Source: Neomoorella thermoacetica (GTDB lineage Bacteria > Bacillota > DSM-521 > Neomoorellales > Neomoorellaceae). Taken from it: a stretch of 64,000 nucleotides of DNA. The notes under the pieces were generated by a model, which was given only the letters and a program-made list of their open reading frames with translations, was not told where the DNA came from and searched no databases. A program made the translations under genes and the position numbers. Numbering within the stretch: position 1 is the first letter of the stretch; each line of letters begins with the position of its first letter. Shown here piece by piece: positions 50,168 through 59,188 of the stretch. The stretch covers positions 62,001 through 126,000 of the forward strand of contig NZ_MDDC01000003.1 of NCBI RefSeq assembly GCF_001875325.1. The letters are read 5' to 3'.

Positions 50168-50405
50168 TCAAGGAAGCGTTTCATTTTTGATGCTTTTCAG
50201 GTTACAACAAAAGCAAAAAACGATGGGTTGTAGCTGTCCCAAGAGAACACGGATTAGAGTAGTCTTACCAGAACCGTTAGGGCCGATAATCGCTACGCGG
50301 TCGCCGCGCTGAATGAAGAAGTCGGCGTTACGAAAAAGCCAACTTTTTGCGTCAAAGGTTCAGATACCTTAAGAATGGTCGCCTGCCCCCGGGCTCTACC
50401 GGCAT
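50168..50405 (-). pseudogene. remnant of an ABC-F ATPase gene
   Basis: On the minus strand the frame reads NADFFIQRGDRVAIIGPNGSG followed at once by KTTLIRVLLG, the second ATPase domain of an ABC-F (Uup/YdiF-like) protein, with Walker A at about 50258-50284. Upstream, GQATILKVSEPLTQK is in another frame, so a frameshift separates the segments. After LLGQLQP the sequence degenerates and stops at 50168. Everything N- and C-terminal is absent. ABC-F proteins give antibiotic resistance or rescue ribosomes; no such function survives here. Confidence 0.85.
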
Positions 50406-50449
50406 ACTTAGACTGTCAACGGCTGGACCTCGGGACCGGCCCCTCGCCC

Positions 50450-50478
50450 TTGCGTGGTCCCCTTCCTTGCGCTATACT
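50450..50478 (+). promoter_or_regulatory. promoter of typA
   Basis: TTGCGT (50450-50455), a 17-nt spacer and TATACT (50473-50478). Transcription would start near 50485, about 40 nt before the ATG. Confidence 0.7.
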
Positions 50479-50525
50479 CTATTCGGCAAAGGATAATAAA
50501 AAATAAGTTTAACGGAAGGAATACC

Positions 50526-52304
50526 ATGGACCAGCAAAAGATACGCAACCTGGCGATAATCGCCCACGTCGACCACGGCAAGACGACCCTGGTCGACGGC
50601 ATGCTAAAGCAGAGCGGCATTTTCCACGATAAGCAGGTGGTCCAGGAGCGCATCCTGGACCGCAACGATCTGGAGCGGGAACGCGGCATCACCATCATGG
50701 CCAAGAATACCGCCGTATTTTACCGGGGTTACAAGCTGAACATCGTGGACACCCCGGGCCACGCCGACTTCGGCGGCGAAGTGGAGCGCATCGTCCAGAT
50801 GGTGGACGGTGCCCTGCTCCTGGTGGACGCCTTCGAGGGCCCCATGCCCCAGACCCGTTTTGTCCTGAAGAAGGCCCTGGCGGTGGGCCTGAAGCCCATC
50901 GTGGTCGTCAATAAAATGGACCGGCCCAATGCCCGGCCCGGGGCGGTGGTGGACGAGGTCCTGGACCTCTTCATCGACCTGGGGGCCACCGAGGAGCAGC
51001 TGGATTTCCCGGTGGTCTACACCGTCGCCCGCCAGGGGACGGCCAGCCTGGCCCCGGACCAGCCCGGAAAAGACCTGCAGCCCCTGTTTGACGTAATCGT
51101 CCAGCATATACCGGCCCCCGGCGGGGACCCGGGGGCAACCCTGCAAGTAGGGGTCAACTTAATAGATTATGACACTTATGTCGGCCGCCAGGCCATCGGC
51201 CGGGTATATAACGGCACCATCCGCGCCCGGCAGGAAGTGGCCATCGCCCGGCCCGACGGCAGCCTGGCCCGGGGGCATGTGGCCGCCCTGCATGTTTTTG
51301 ACGGTCTCAATAAGGTGCCGGTAGAGGAAGCCGCCGCCGGGGAGATCGTCGTCGTCAGCGGCCTGGAGGACATCAACGTAGCCAATACCATTACCTCGCC
51401 TGAGGACCCCCGGCCCCTGGACTTCGTCCGCATCGACGAGCCCACGGTGGCTATGACCTTCATGGTCAATAAGAGCCCCTTCGCCGGCCGGGAAGGGGAT
51501 TATGTAACTTCGCGCAAGCTCCGGGAGCGCCTCTTCCGGGAGGCGGAATCGGATGTCAGCCTGCGGGTGGAGGAAACGGATTCCCCCGATGCCCTGCTGG
51601 TTTCCGGCCGGGGCGAGCTGCACCTGGCCATCCTCATCGAAACCATGCGCCGGGAGGGGTATGAATTCGAAGTCTCCCGGCCCCAGGCGATTATTAAAGA
51701 AATAAAGGGCGTCAAGTGCGAGCCGGTTGAAGAACTCATTATCGAGGTCCCGGAAACCTACATGGGCATCGTCATTGAGCGCCTGGGTCCCCGCAAGAGC
51801 GAGATGGTCAACCTGGAAAACAAGGGGGACGGCCAGGTACGCCTGACCTTTCACATCCCTACTCGGGGGCTCTTCGGTTTCCGTTCCGAATTCCTTACCG
51901 ATACCAAAGGCCTGGGCATCATGCACCACGCCTTTCACCATTACGCCCCCTATGCCGGGGAGATTGCTACCCGGACGCGGGGTTCCCTGGTGGCCTTTGA
52001 AACCGGGGAAACAACCAGCTATGGCCTGGAGAACGCCCAGGAGCGGGGCGAGCTCTTTGTCGGCCCGGGGGTACCGGTCTACCGGGGGATGATAGTCGGC
52101 GAGCATTCCCGGCCCGGCGACTTGATGATCAACGTCTGCAAGAAAAAGCAACTGACCAACGTCCGCAGTTCTACAGCTGATATTGCTATTAAACTGGTTC
52201 CGCCCCGGGAGATGACCCTGGAGCAGTGCCTGGAATTTATCGCCGCCGACGAGCTCCTGGAAGTTACGCCCAGGTCCCTGCGGATGCGAAAGAGGGAAAT
52301 ATAA
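50526..52304 (+). CDS. typA: GTP-binding protein TypA/BipA
   Basis: TypA/BipA is a translational GTPase that binds the ribosome under stress, helps 50S assembly and affects low-temperature and virulence traits. It has 592 residues. G-motifs: [13 protein letters not shown] (G1) near residue 15, RGITI (G2), [12 protein letters not shown] (G3) and NKMDRP (G4). It continues with domain II, the EF-G-like domains III and V, and the BipA C-terminal domain ([19 protein letters not shown]). The ATG at 50526 with GGAAGGAA upstream is used; an in-frame upstream start at 50454 lies inside the promoter and is rejected. It has its own promoter. Confidence 0.97.
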   Translation: MDQQKIRNLAIIAHVDHGKTTLVDGMLKQSGIFHDKQVVQERILDRNDLERERGITIMAKNTAVFYRGYKLNIVDTPGHADFGGEVERIVQMVDGALLLVDAFEGPMPQTRFVLKKALAVGLKPIVVVNKMDRPNARPGAVVDEVLDLFIDLGATEEQLDFPVVYTVARQGTASLAPDQPGKDLQPLFDVIVQHIPAPGGDPGATLQVGVNLIDYDTYVGRQAIGRVYNGTIRARQEVAIARPDGSLARGHVAALHVFDGLNKVPVEEAAAGEIVVVSGLEDINVANTITSPEDPRPLDFVRIDEPTVAMTFMVNKSPFAGREGDYVTSRKLRERLFREAESDVSLRVEETDSPDALLVSGRGELHLAILIETMRREGYEFEVSRPQAIIKEIKGVKCEPVEELIIEVPETYMGIVIERLGPRKSEMVNLENKGDGQVRLTFHIPTRGLFGFRSEFLTDTKGLGIMHHAFHHYAPYAGEIATRTRGSLVAFETGETTSYGLENAQERGELFVGPGVPVYRGMIVGEHSRPGDLMINVCKKKQLTNVRSSTADIAIKLVPPREMTLEQCLEFIAADELLEVTPRSLRMRKREI

Positions 52305-52397
52305 CGGAGCAGGCAGGCCGGCGGTTCGGCCGGCCGCCCCTGGCCGCCGGCGGGTAACCACCGGCGGCAGGTGTACTGTATACATACCGGGATTCTG

Positions 52398-52427
52398 TTG
52401 ACCTTCCCTTTAACCGTATGGTATATT
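52398..52427 (+). promoter_or_regulatory. promoter of pckA
   Basis: TTGACC (52398-52403), an 18-nt spacer and TATATT (52422-52427) with TGG before it. The leader is about 30 nt and includes AGGAAGGG. Confidence 0.7.
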
Positions 52428-52464
52428 GCATTAGATCAGACAGAGGGAGAAGGAAGGGAAATCG

Positions 52465-54045
52465 GTGGATAATACTTATGGTTTAGAGGGTTTAGGTCTT
52501 ATCAATCACGGTAATATCTATCGTAACCTCCCGGTGGCCCGCCTGGTGGAAATGGCCCTGGCCCGGGGCGAAGGAGTCCTGGCTTCCAACGGGGCCCTGA
52601 GCGTCAGGACCGGGAAATACACTGGTCGTTCCCCCAACGACAGGTTCATGGTGGATACTCCTACCGTTCACGATACCATCAGCTGGGGCGCCGTTAACCA
52701 GCCCCTGGAGGAGGCCAGGTTTGGGGCCCCATTCCGTCGCCTGGCGGCCTACCTCCAGGGACGGGACCTGTTTATCTTCGATGGTTTTGTCGGCGCCGAT
52801 CCCGCCTACCGGATGCCCATCCGGGTGGTCAACCAGTACGCCTGGCAGAACCTCTTCGTTCACCAGCTCTTTGTCCGGCCTACGGCGGCCGAACTGGAGG
52901 CCCACCAACCGCAGTTTACCGTCATCTGTGCCCCCGGTTTCCAGGCCATACCCGAGGTCGACGGTACCCGATCGGAAGCCTTTGTCGTCCTGAATTTCGA
53001 CCGGCGGCTGATTATCATCGGCGGGACTTCCTACGCCGGGGAAATGAAGAAGTCCATCTTCACCGTGATGAACTATCTTTTGCCGGAGCGGGGCGTCTGT
53101 CCCATGCACTGCTCGGCCAACATGGGGCCGGCCGGGGATACGGCCCTCTTCTTCGGCCTCTCCGGGACCGGCAAGACCACCCTCTCGGCCGACCCGGAAC
53201 GGCTTCTTATCGGCGACGACGAACACGGCTGGTCGGATCATGGTATATTTAACTTTGAAGGCGGCTGTTATGCCAAGTGCATTAAACTCTCTGCCGAGCA
53301 CGAACCCCAGATCTGGAACGCCATCCGTTTTGGCAGCGTCCTGGAGAATGTAGTCGTTGACCCGGACTCCCGGGCCATCGATTACGATTGTGACGCCCTG
53401 ACGGAGAATACCCGGGCCGCTTACCCGGTAGATTTTATTCCTGACGCCGTCATCCCGGGTGTGGGCGGTCACCCGCGAACCGTTGTTTTCCTTACAGCCG
53501 ACGCCTCTGGCGTCATGCCGCCAATTGCCAAACTGACCCGGGAACAGGCCCTGTATTACTTCCTTTCCGGCTACACCAGCAAGCTGGCTGGCACCGAGCG
53601 GGGAATCACTGATCCCCAGGCCACCTTCTCCACCTGTTTCGGCGCGCCCTTCCTGCCCAGGTCGCCCCGGGTCTATGCCGATCTCCTGGGAGAAAGGATA
53701 GCCAGGCACGGGGCCAGCGTCTACATGGTCAATACAGGCTGGACAGGGGGACCATACGGCATCGGCCGGCGCATGAGCCTGCCTTACACCAGGGCTATGG
53801 TCAGGGCGGCCATCAAGGGCGAGCTGGAAGGGGTAGAGTTTGTCCCCGATCCAGTTTTCGGCATCCTGGTGCCTACCTCGTGTCCGGGAGTGCCGGCCGA
53901 GGTCCTGAATCCCCGTCACACCTGGCAGGATAAAGAAAAATATGACGCCATGGCCCGCAGGCTGGCCGGCCTCTTTGCCGAGAACTTTGACAAATTCCGG
54001 GATGTGCCTGAGGAGATCCGGGCGGCCGGGCCGGCTGCCCGGTAG
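52465..54045 (+). CDS. pckA: phosphoenolpyruvate carboxykinase (ATP)
   Basis: ATP-type PEPCK interconverts oxaloacetate plus ATP with phosphoenolpyruvate, CO2 and ADP in the cytoplasm. It has 526 residues. [15 protein letters not shown] near residue 231 is the P-loop, GDDEHGW is the kinase-2 motif, and RSPNDRF near residue 58 binds oxaloacetate. The start is GTG at 52465 behind AGGAAGGG. In an acetogen it may run in the direction of PEP for gluconeogenesis from acetyl-CoA-derived oxaloacetate, or anaplerotically; with aconitase nearby an incomplete TCA path to 2-oxoglutarate is likely. It is followed by a strong terminator. Confidence 0.97.
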   Translation: MDNTYGLEGLGLINHGNIYRNLPVARLVEMALARGEGVLASNGALSVRTGKYTGRSPNDRFMVDTPTVHDTISWGAVNQPLEEARFGAPFRRLAAYLQGRDLFIFDGFVGADPAYRMPIRVVNQYAWQNLFVHQLFVRPTAAELEAHQPQFTVICAPGFQAIPEVDGTRSEAFVVLNFDRRLIIIGGTSYAGEMKKSIFTVMNYLLPERGVCPMHCSANMGPAGDTALFFGLSGTGKTTLSADPERLLIGDDEHGWSDHGIFNFEGGCYAKCIKLSAEHEPQIWNAIRFGSVLENVVVDPDSRAIDYDCDALTENTRAAYPVDFIPDAVIPGVGGHPRTVVFLTADASGVMPPIAKLTREQALYYFLSGYTSKLAGTERGITDPQATFSTCFGAPFLPRSPRVYADLLGERIARHGASVYMVNTGWTGGPYGIGRRMSLPYTRAMVRAAIKGELEGVEFVPDPVFGILVPTSCPGVPAEVLNPRHTWQDKEKYDAMARRLAGLFAENFDKFRDVPEEIRAAGPAAR

Positions 54046-54065
54046 CTAAAGGCCAGGAAGAATGA

Positions 54066-54094
54066 AAAAGCCGGCGTAAAACCGGCTTTTTTGC
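54066..54094 (+). terminator. terminator after pckA
   Basis: AAAAGCCGG (54066-54074) pairs with 54082-54090 across a 7-nt loop, followed by TT and GCTGTG. Confidence 0.9.
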
Positions 54095-54173
54095 TGTGTT
54101 TTTTGCTGCCATGATATCACTGTATTTGGCTATGTGAAGGCAGTATGGGTCGCTATTCTCTTTTGTCCGGGGG

Positions 54174-54818
54174 ATGAAGGTAATGCAGAGGGACAGGGTA
54201 GAAGCAATCTTGGGCTTATTGCGGGCTGCCTACCCGGGAGCCCAGTCCCGCTTGAACTTCCATAGCCCCTTCCAACTCCTGGTGGCGGCCATCCTCTCCG
54301 CCCAGACCACCGACGATCAGGTTAACAAGGTAACAGTCGAGCTTTTCCGGCGTTATCCCACACCGGAGGTCCTGGCGGCAGCAGACCCGGATGAAGTGGC
54401 TGCTTGTATAAAAAGCCTGGGTCTTTACCGGATGAAGGCCGCCCACCTGGTTGAGGCCTGCCGCGTCCTGGTCAGGGAGTATGGCGGCCGGGTCCCGGAT
54501 AAACTTGAGGACCTCCTGCGCCTCCCCGGGGTAGGGCGCAAGGTGGCCAATGTGGTCCTGAGTAACGCTTTTGGCCGGGATGTTATCGCCGTCGACACCC
54601 ATGTTTTCCGGGTGGCCAACCGGTTGGGCCTGGCCCGGGCCGGTGATGTCCGGGAGACGGAAAGACAGCTCATGGCCGTCCTGCCACCGGGCAGCCGCGG
54701 TGAAGCCCACCACCTGCTGATCTACCACGGCCGGGAGGTCTGCCGGGCGCGCAACCCCCGCTGCCGGGAGTGCACCCTGCGCAGTTACTGCCGGCAGGCG
54801 GGAGGGCTACCTGAGTGA
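54174..54818 (+). CDS. nth: endonuclease III
   Basis: Nth is a bifunctional DNA glycosylase/AP lyase that removes oxidised pyrimidines. Its 214 residues fit the family. The helix-hairpin-helix LPGVGRKVANVVLSNAFG (about residue 115-135) has the catalytic Lys, and the following DTHVFRVANRL holds the essential Asp. The C-terminal four-cysteine cluster CRARNPRCRECTLRSYC (C-x6-C-x2-C-x5-C) binds a [4Fe-4S]. Two starts are possible (54174 or an ATG three codons later). A CRP/FNR-type palindrome overlaps its stop codon but belongs to the next gene. Confidence 0.96.
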   Translation: MKVMQRDRVEAILGLLRAAYPGAQSRLNFHSPFQLLVAAILSAQTTDDQVNKVTVELFRRYPTPEVLAAADPDEVAACIKSLGLYRMKAAHLVEACRVLVREYGGRVPDKLEDLLRLPGVGRKVANVVLSNAFGRDVIAVDTHVFRVANRLGLARAGDVRETERQLMAVLPPGSRGEAHHLLIYHGREVCRARNPRCRECTLRSYCRQAGGLPE

Positions 54819-54828
54819 TCTGGATCAC
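54815..54828 (+). promoter_or_regulatory. CRP/FNR-type palindrome upstream of a ferredoxin gene
   Basis: GTGATC TG GATCAC is a 6+6 palindrome with a 2-nt centre, close to the CRP/FNR half-sites TGTGA and TTGAT. It overlaps the last codons of nth and lies about 100 bp before the ferredoxin-like gene. A regulator is not in the window. Confidence 0.5.
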
Positions 54829-54927
54829 AACATTTTAAAAAGGGCGTCACACCAACCTTCCGTCCTTCGGGATAGAATTATTGATGAATTAATTAGCGAG
54901 AAGGATTGATAACGGAGGGTAGTATTT

Positions 54928-55302
54928 ATGAAGCGTAAGATTGTCCGTATTGACGACGAAAAGTGTACCGGCTGCGGCCTGTGCGTCACCCCCTGCGCAG
55001 AAGGGGCCATTGAAATTGTCAACGGCAAGGCCCGGGTCCTGCGGGAGGAACTGTGCGACGGCGCCGGGGTTTGCCTGAACGTCTGCCCCACCGGCGCCCT
55101 GACAATCGAAGAGCGGGAAGCGCCGGCCTTCGACCCGGCAGCCGCGGAAAAAAACCTGGAGGCCAAAAGGGCTGAGGGTGCATCGCCCCGCTGCCTGCGT
55201 TGCGGCGCCGATGAAACCGGGGCCGTTCTCCTCTTTGCCCGCCACCGGGGCGAGAGTACCTGGGTCTGCACCCGCTGCCTGCCGGTCCTGATTCACGGCT
55301 GA
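54928..55302 (+). CDS. ferredoxin-like protein with an extra C-terminal cysteine cluster
   Basis: A 124-residue protein. The N-terminal ferredoxin part starts with CTGCGLCVTPC, followed by a second set, CDGAGVCLNVCP; the spacing in the second (C-x5-C-x3-C) lacks one usual ligand, so this cluster may be absent or differ. It resembles 4Fe-4S dicluster proteins often found near hydrogenases and hybrid clusters. Residues 90-120 have two CxxC pairs, CLRCGAD and CTRCLP, which look like a zinc ribbon or a rubredoxin-like site. The ATG has GGAGG 10 nt upstream. A CRP/FNR-like palindrome upstream suggests redox or carbon control. Function unknown. Confidence 0.82.
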   Translation: MKRKIVRIDDEKCTGCGLCVTPCAEGAIEIVNGKARVLREELCDGAGVCLNVCPTGALTIEEREAPAFDPAAAEKNLEAKRAEGASPRCLRCGADETGAVLLFARHRGESTWVCTRCLPVLIHG

Positions 55303-55325
55303 AAACCAGCAGCATTTTTTAATGT

Positions 55326-55360
55326 AACCACCTGGCCCGACCGGCCGGGTGGTTTTTATT
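55326..55360 (+). terminator. terminator after the ferredoxin-like gene
   Basis: AACCACC (55326-55332) pairs with GGTGGTT (55348-55354), with an inner GGCC pair, followed by TTTATT. Confidence 0.8.
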
Positions 55361-55533
55361 GTCCGGCAGGGTATCCCCTTGCAGGCATCCGGTGAAGCAA
55401 ATAGCGACGCTGAGGGCAGTTCCTTAAAAGGCAGGCCCGGCAGCACCCGTGCCGGGCGCATAAAACTAAGCCCCGGGCCGCCCGGCGGCGGACCCGGAGC
55501 CGATGTGTCCCAGGTGCTTCAGTAACCTGGAAC

Positions 55534-57459
55534 TTACCGGCCTGCCTGCTGCTTGGTGTAGTTCAGCAGCCCTCCGGCCAGGATGACGGCCTGCTGGCGG
55601 GGGGAGAGGCCGTGACGCACTTTAAAGGTAAACCCCTTGCTGGTGTCGGTAACCGTTATTTCCTCCGGCGCCAAGCCCCGGCTAAGGTCGATGGCCAGGA
55701 CGTCGCCGGCTGCGATCCGGTCGTAATCGTCCGGGTCGGCAAAGGTCAGGGGCAGGATGCCGAAATTCACCAGGTTGCTGCGGTGGATGCGGGCGAAGGA
55801 TTTGGCGATGACCGCCTTGATACCCAGGTACATGGGGCAGAGGGCGGCGTGCTCGCGGCTCGAGCCCTGGCCGTAGTTTTGCCCGCCGACGATTATTCCC
55901 TGGCCGGCTTCCTTGGCCCGCCGGGCAAAGGTCGGGTCCACTCCCTCAAAGGCGTGCTCGGCCAGGGCCGGGATGTTGGAGCGCAGGGGCAGGTATTTCG
56001 CCCCCGCCGGGGAGATATGGTCGGTGGTAATGTTGTCGCCCGTTTTCAGGAGTACCGGGGCGGAAATAACCTCTGCCGGCGGCTCTGGCAGGGGCAGGGG
56101 CTTGATATTGGGCCCGCGCCGGACCTCCACCCGGGACCCGTCCTCGGGCGGGAAGATGAACATGCTGTCGTCCACCGGGAAGTTTTCCGGCAGGGCTACC
56201 TCTACGGGTTCGCCCAGCTCCCGGGGATCGGCCAGGTAACCTTTAAGGGCCGTGGCTGCGGCCACCTCCGGGCTGGCCAGGTAAATTAACGCGTCGGCCG
56301 TACCGCTGCGGCCCTGGAAGTTACGGTTGAAGGTGCGCACCGAAACGCCACCCGAAGGCGGGGCCTGTCCCATACCGATGCAGGGGCCGCAGGCGCATTC
56401 CAGGATACGGGCGCCGGCGGTGATCAGGTCGGCCAGGGCGCCGTTTTTCGCCAGCATGCTAAAGACCTGGCGCGACCCCGGAGCGATAACCAGGCTGACA
56501 TCCGGGTGGACCCGCCTACCCTTGAGGATGGCCGCCACCCGCATGAGATCGGTGTAGGAAGAGTTGGTGCAGCTACCGATGGCCACCTGGTTGACCTTGA
56601 TCGGGCCTACCTCCCTGACAGGGGCCACATTATCCGGCATGTGGGGCCGGGCCACCAGGGGTTCCAGGGTGGCCAGGTCGATATCGATGACCTGTTCATA
56701 GGTGGCGTCGGCATCGGGCAGGAGTTCCACCCAGTCGCCGGCGCGGCCCTGGGCAGCCAGGAAGGCCCGGGTAACCGCGTCACTGGGGAAGATGGAGGTG
56801 GTGGCCCCCAGCTCGGCGCCCATATTGGTAATGGTCGCCCGTTCCGGCACCGAAAGGGTGGCCACGCCGTCGCCGCCGTACTCGATGACCTTGCCCACAC
56901 CGCCTTTAACGCTCAATCTACGTAAGACTTCCAGGATGATATCCTTGGCGCTCACCCAGGGAGCCAAACGCCCGTGCAAATTGACACGGACGACGGCCGG
57001 CATGTTAAAATAGAAGGGACCGCCGGCCATGGCGACGGCTACATCCAGGCCGCCGGCGCCGATCCCTAAGGCGCCCAGGCCGCCGGCGGTGGGGGTATGG
57101 CTGTCGGACCCCAGCAGGGTCGTCCCGGGGACGGCAAAGCGTTCCAGGTGGACCTGGTGGCAGATACCGTTGCCGGGCCGTGAAAAGATTATGCCGTATT
57201 TGGCGGCGATGCCCTGCAGGAACAGGTGATCGTCGGCGTTTTCGAAGCCGGTCTGGAGGGTATTATGGTCGACGTAACTGACGGAAAGCCTGGTCCGCAC
57301 CCGGGGGATGCCCATGGCCTCCAGTTGCAGGTAAGCCATGGTACCGGTGGCGTCCTGGGTCAGGGTCTGGTCAATGCGGATGGCAATCTCCTCACCCGGG
57401 ACCATCTTGCCGGCCACCAGGTGCTGGCCGATTATCTTCTGGGCTAGATTCTGGCCCAC
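55534..57459 (-). CDS. acnA: aconitate hydratase
   Basis: Aconitase isomerises citrate and isocitrate through a [4Fe-4S] cluster in the cytoplasm. It has 641 residues, the short mAcn-like form that is common in clostridia. The cluster ligands are in GSCTNSSYTDL and CACGPCIGMGQ. SDSHTPTAGGLGALGIGAGG and VGGQNYGQGSSREHAALCPM (swivel-domain active-site Ser) are present. The start is GTG at 57459, after GAGAGGGGG. A promoter at 57496-57524 drives it. With the NifV-like enzyme and pckA in the window, it fits a horseshoe TCA route to 2-oxoglutarate. It could instead serve homoaconitate, but the residues do not tell. Confidence 0.95.
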   Translation of the reverse strand: MGQNLAQKIIGQHLVAGKMVPGEEIAIRIDQTLTQDATGTMAYLQLEAMGIPRVRTRLSVSYVDHNTLQTGFENADDHLFLQGIAAKYGIIFSRPGNGICHQVHLERFAVPGTTLLGSDSHTPTAGGLGALGIGAGGLDVAVAMAGGPFYFNMPAVVRVNLHGRLAPWVSAKDIILEVLRRLSVKGGVGKVIEYGGDGVATLSVPERATITNMGAELGATTSIFPSDAVTRAFLAAQGRAGDWVELLPDADATYEQVIDIDLATLEPLVARPHMPDNVAPVREVGPIKVNQVAIGSCTNSSYTDLMRVAAILKGRRVHPDVSLVIAPGSRQVFSMLAKNGALADLITAGARILECACGPCIGMGQAPPSGGVSVRTFNRNFQGRSGTADALIYLASPEVAAATALKGYLADPRELGEPVEVALPENFPVDDSMFIFPPEDGSRVEVRRGPNIKPLPLPEPPAEVISAPVLLKTGDNITTDHISPAGAKYLPLRSNIPALAEHAFEGVDPTFARRAKEAGQGIIVGGQNYGQGSSREHAALCPMYLGIKAVIAKSFARIHRSNLVNFGILPLTFADPDDYDRIAAGDVLAIDLSRGLAPEEITVTDTSKGFTFKVRHGLSPRQQAVILAGGLLNYTKQQAGR

Positions 57460-57495
57460 TGCAGGTTCCCCCTCTCACATTAAACAATCTTTTAT

Positions 57496-57524
57496 AATAT
57501 AACAGAAACGGGTGGGAATGTGAA
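57496..57524 (-). promoter_or_regulatory. promoter of acnA
   Basis: Minus-strand TTCACA (57519-57524), a 17-nt spacer and TATATT (57496-57501). Transcription would start near 57489, about 30 nt before the GTG. Confidence 0.6.
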
Positions 57525-57542
57525 CCCGCCCGGGGAGATGGG

Positions 57543-57830
57543 ATGACTATGGTTATCGGTGTCGGCACGGCCACCCTGCGCCTGGCCGGGGCGCGGAACT
57601 TGAAGGACAAGCGGCGGGTACTGAAGAGCATCCTGGCGCGTTTACATAACCGTTTCAATATCGCCGCCGCCGAGGTGGGTTACCAGGACAGCCACCAGAA
57701 GGCCGAAGTAGGTATCGCTTGCGTCAGCACCAGCGGCAGCCATGCCAGCCAGGTCCTGGCGGCCGTATTGGGCTTCCTGGAGGCTGAAGATGCAATTGAG
57801 CTGCTGGCGTATCATACAGAGTTGCTGTGA
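57543..57830 (+). CDS. DUF503 protein (YlxP-like)
   Basis: A 95-residue protein of the DUF503/YlxP family, found near ribosome assembly genes in Firmicutes. The sequence VIGVGTATLRLAGARNLKDKRRVLKSILARLHNRFNIAAAEV is the family core. The C-terminal half has HQKAEVGIACVSTSGSHASQ. Start ATG behind GGGGAGATGGG. It faces acnA divergently, and the acnA promoter must share this spacer. The function is not known; a role in ribosome maturation has been suggested from gene order in other genomes, which is not seen here. Confidence 0.9.
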   Translation: MTMVIGVGTATLRLAGARNLKDKRRVLKSILARLHNRFNIAAAEVGYQDSHQKAEVGIACVSTSGSHASQVLAAVLGFLEAEDAIELLAYHTELL

Positions 57831-57919
57831 TTACTGTACCCTCCAGCCCCCACGAAGCTACAAATAAACCATACAAATAGCATTTCCGGTGGAACCTTAT
57901 TTGCGAAGGAGCCGAGCTG

Positions 57920-58387
57920 ATGCCCCTGCACGTTGTTCTCTACCAGCCGGAGATACCCCAGAACACCGGCAATATCGCCCGTACCTGCGCCCTAACCGGG
58001 ACATTCCTCCACCTGATCCATCCCCTGGGCTTTCGCCTGGATGAGAAACACCTCAAGCGAGCCGGCCTGGATTACTGGGAAGAAGTAACTATCCTCGAAC
58101 ACAGCACCTGGGCAGCCTTCCGGGATGCCTATCCCGATGCCAATTGCTACTACCTGTCCACCAAGGGTCAGCGCCGATATACAGAGGTTGATTACCGGCC
58201 GGATGATTTCCTCGTCTTCGGTCCCGAGACCCGGGGCCTGCCGACCAGCATCCTGGAACCGGCGGGCGACTGGGTGCTCCGGGTGCCCATGCGGCCGGGC
58301 CTGAGATCCCTGAACCTGGCCAACAGCGTGGCTATCGTCCTCTACGAAGCCCTGCGCCAGCTTGGTTTTCCCGGCCTCATCCCGTAG
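57920..58387 (+). CDS. trmL: tRNA (cytidine/uridine-34 2'-O-)-methyltransferase
   Basis: TrmL (YibK/CspR) is a SPOUT methyltransferase that puts a methyl on the wobble ribose of tRNA-Leu. It has 155 residues. The knot sequences NIARTCALTG, FGPETRGLP and the SAM-binding LNLANSVAIVLYEALRQLG are all present, in order. The start ATG follows AAGGAG. It lies about 90 bp downstream of the DUF503 gene and is followed by a long hairpin terminator before tRNA-Pro. Confidence 0.96.
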   Translation: MPLHVVLYQPEIPQNTGNIARTCALTGTFLHLIHPLGFRLDEKHLKRAGLDYWEEVTILEHSTWAAFRDAYPDANCYYLSTKGQRRYTEVDYRPDDFLVFGPETRGLPTSILEPAGDWVLRVPMRPGLRSLNLANSVAIVLYEALRQLGFPGLIP

Positions 58388-58529
58388 CCAGAGGGTGTTA
58401 CTGCCAGGAGCGGCAGGCATCGTTTACGCCCGTCCTTAGAGGCAGGTCGTGTCTTTTTTTGTATGTTTGTTACCTGATCGGGTCGGGCGATAAAAACGTT
58501 CCCCTTCAAACTCCTTGTTAATTAAAATA

Positions 58530-58563
58530 AAAAAGCCTATCCTCCGGCAGGATAGGCTTTTTA
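58530..58563. terminator. bidirectional terminator between trmL and tRNA-Pro
   Basis: AAAAGCCTATCCT (58531-58543) is complementary to AGGATAGGCTTTT (58549-58561). Loop of five; A/T tracts on both sides serve trmL (+) and the tRNA transcript (-). Confidence 0.9.
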
Positions 58564-58591
58564 TCTTATTTACAGAAGTGGTTTTACAAAC

Positions 58592-58669
58592 TGGTCGGGG
58601 CGAGGTGATTTGAACACCCGACCTCACGGTCCCGAACCGTGCGCTCTAGCCAAACTGAGCTACGCCCCG
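58592..58669 (-). tRNA. tRNA-Pro (anticodon CGG)
   Basis: The minus strand folds as a cloverleaf. The 7-bp acceptor stem CGGGGCG/CGCCCCG has discriminator A and an encoded CCA. The D loop contains AGCTCAG, and the anticodon stem CACGG/CCGTG encloses TTCGGGA, giving CGG at positions 34-36 with G37 as expected for proline. The T loop GTTCAAATC is normal. It reads codon CCG, common in this GC-rich sequence. A strong promoter lies at 58683-58711. Confidence 0.97.
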
Positions 58670-58682
58670 TAAATCCTTTTTT

Positions 58683-58711
58683 ATTATAAAGCCCGGGACT
58701 ATGAAAGTCAA
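58683..58711 (-). promoter_or_regulatory. promoter of tRNA-Pro
   Basis: On the minus strand TTGACT (58706-58711), a 17-nt spacer and TATAAT (58683-58688), close to perfect sigma-A consensus; transcription would begin a few bases before the mature tRNA. Confidence 0.85.
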
Positions 58712-58722
58712 GGAGACAATTG

Positions 58723-58741
58723 ATATTCCAGATTGGAATAT
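58723..58741. promoter_or_regulatory. 8-bp palindrome, possible operator
   Basis: ATATTCCA GAT TGGAATAT is a perfect palindrome with a 3-nt centre between the divergent tRNA-Pro and a truncated lipoprotein gene. It may be the operator of the ancestral lipoprotein gene. Confidence 0.4.
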
Positions 58742-58816
58742 TGGCATTAAAAGAAATTTATAATTCTCCGCCGAATATACAAAACCGTTACAATATACAA
58801 GGCGAGGGGGAATAGC

Positions 58817-59188
58817 ATGAAAAAGGTTTTTCTTGCCCTGCTGGCCGGCCTGGCCGTCCTGCTGGCAGCCTGTGGCAACGGCGGGGGCGCGCCGTCCGGG
58901 GCGGGAGCAAAAACAGTGGCCGGAGTGTCCCGGGGAAACCCGCTGCTGGTGAATAAGGAACAGAAAACAGTTACCGTTTATACCGAGGTTAACGGTAAAT
59001 ACTTCACGACCCCCACCAGGCACGGGGTGGTTTTTAAAGACGGTTCCAACGGCGATAAAGCAATTCTCAAGGCATGGGTTAGCCCCCAGGATTTTTATAA
59101 AGCCCTGGCGGATATCGGCGGCGTCCCGGGAAATAACGTCACCCTGGAAACAAAGAACGCCGTCGTGGGGGGCTCGTTGTCCCCTTGA
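58817..59188 (+). CDS. truncated lipoprotein (YdjY-like)
   Basis: A 123-residue lipoprotein: signal peptide with lipobox LAAC (Cys at residue 19), Gly-rich linker, then VNKEQKTVTVYTEVNGKYF, HGVVFKDGSNGDKAILKAWVSPQDFYKALADIGG and PGNNVTLETKNA, which resembles the N-terminal half of YdjY-type lipoproteins. These normally run on for another 60-100 residues. Here the sequence stops soon after, at the exact place where a flippase-like remnant begins, so a deletion has joined two genes. The ATG follows GGCGAGGGGG. Whether the short lipoprotein is stable is unknown. Confidence 0.75.
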   Translation: MKKVFLALLAGLAVLLAACGNGGGAPSGAGAKTVAGVSRGNPLLVNKEQKTVTVYTEVNGKYFTTPTRHGVVFKDGSNGDKAILKAWVSPQDFYKALADIGGVPGNNVTLETKNAVVGGSLSP

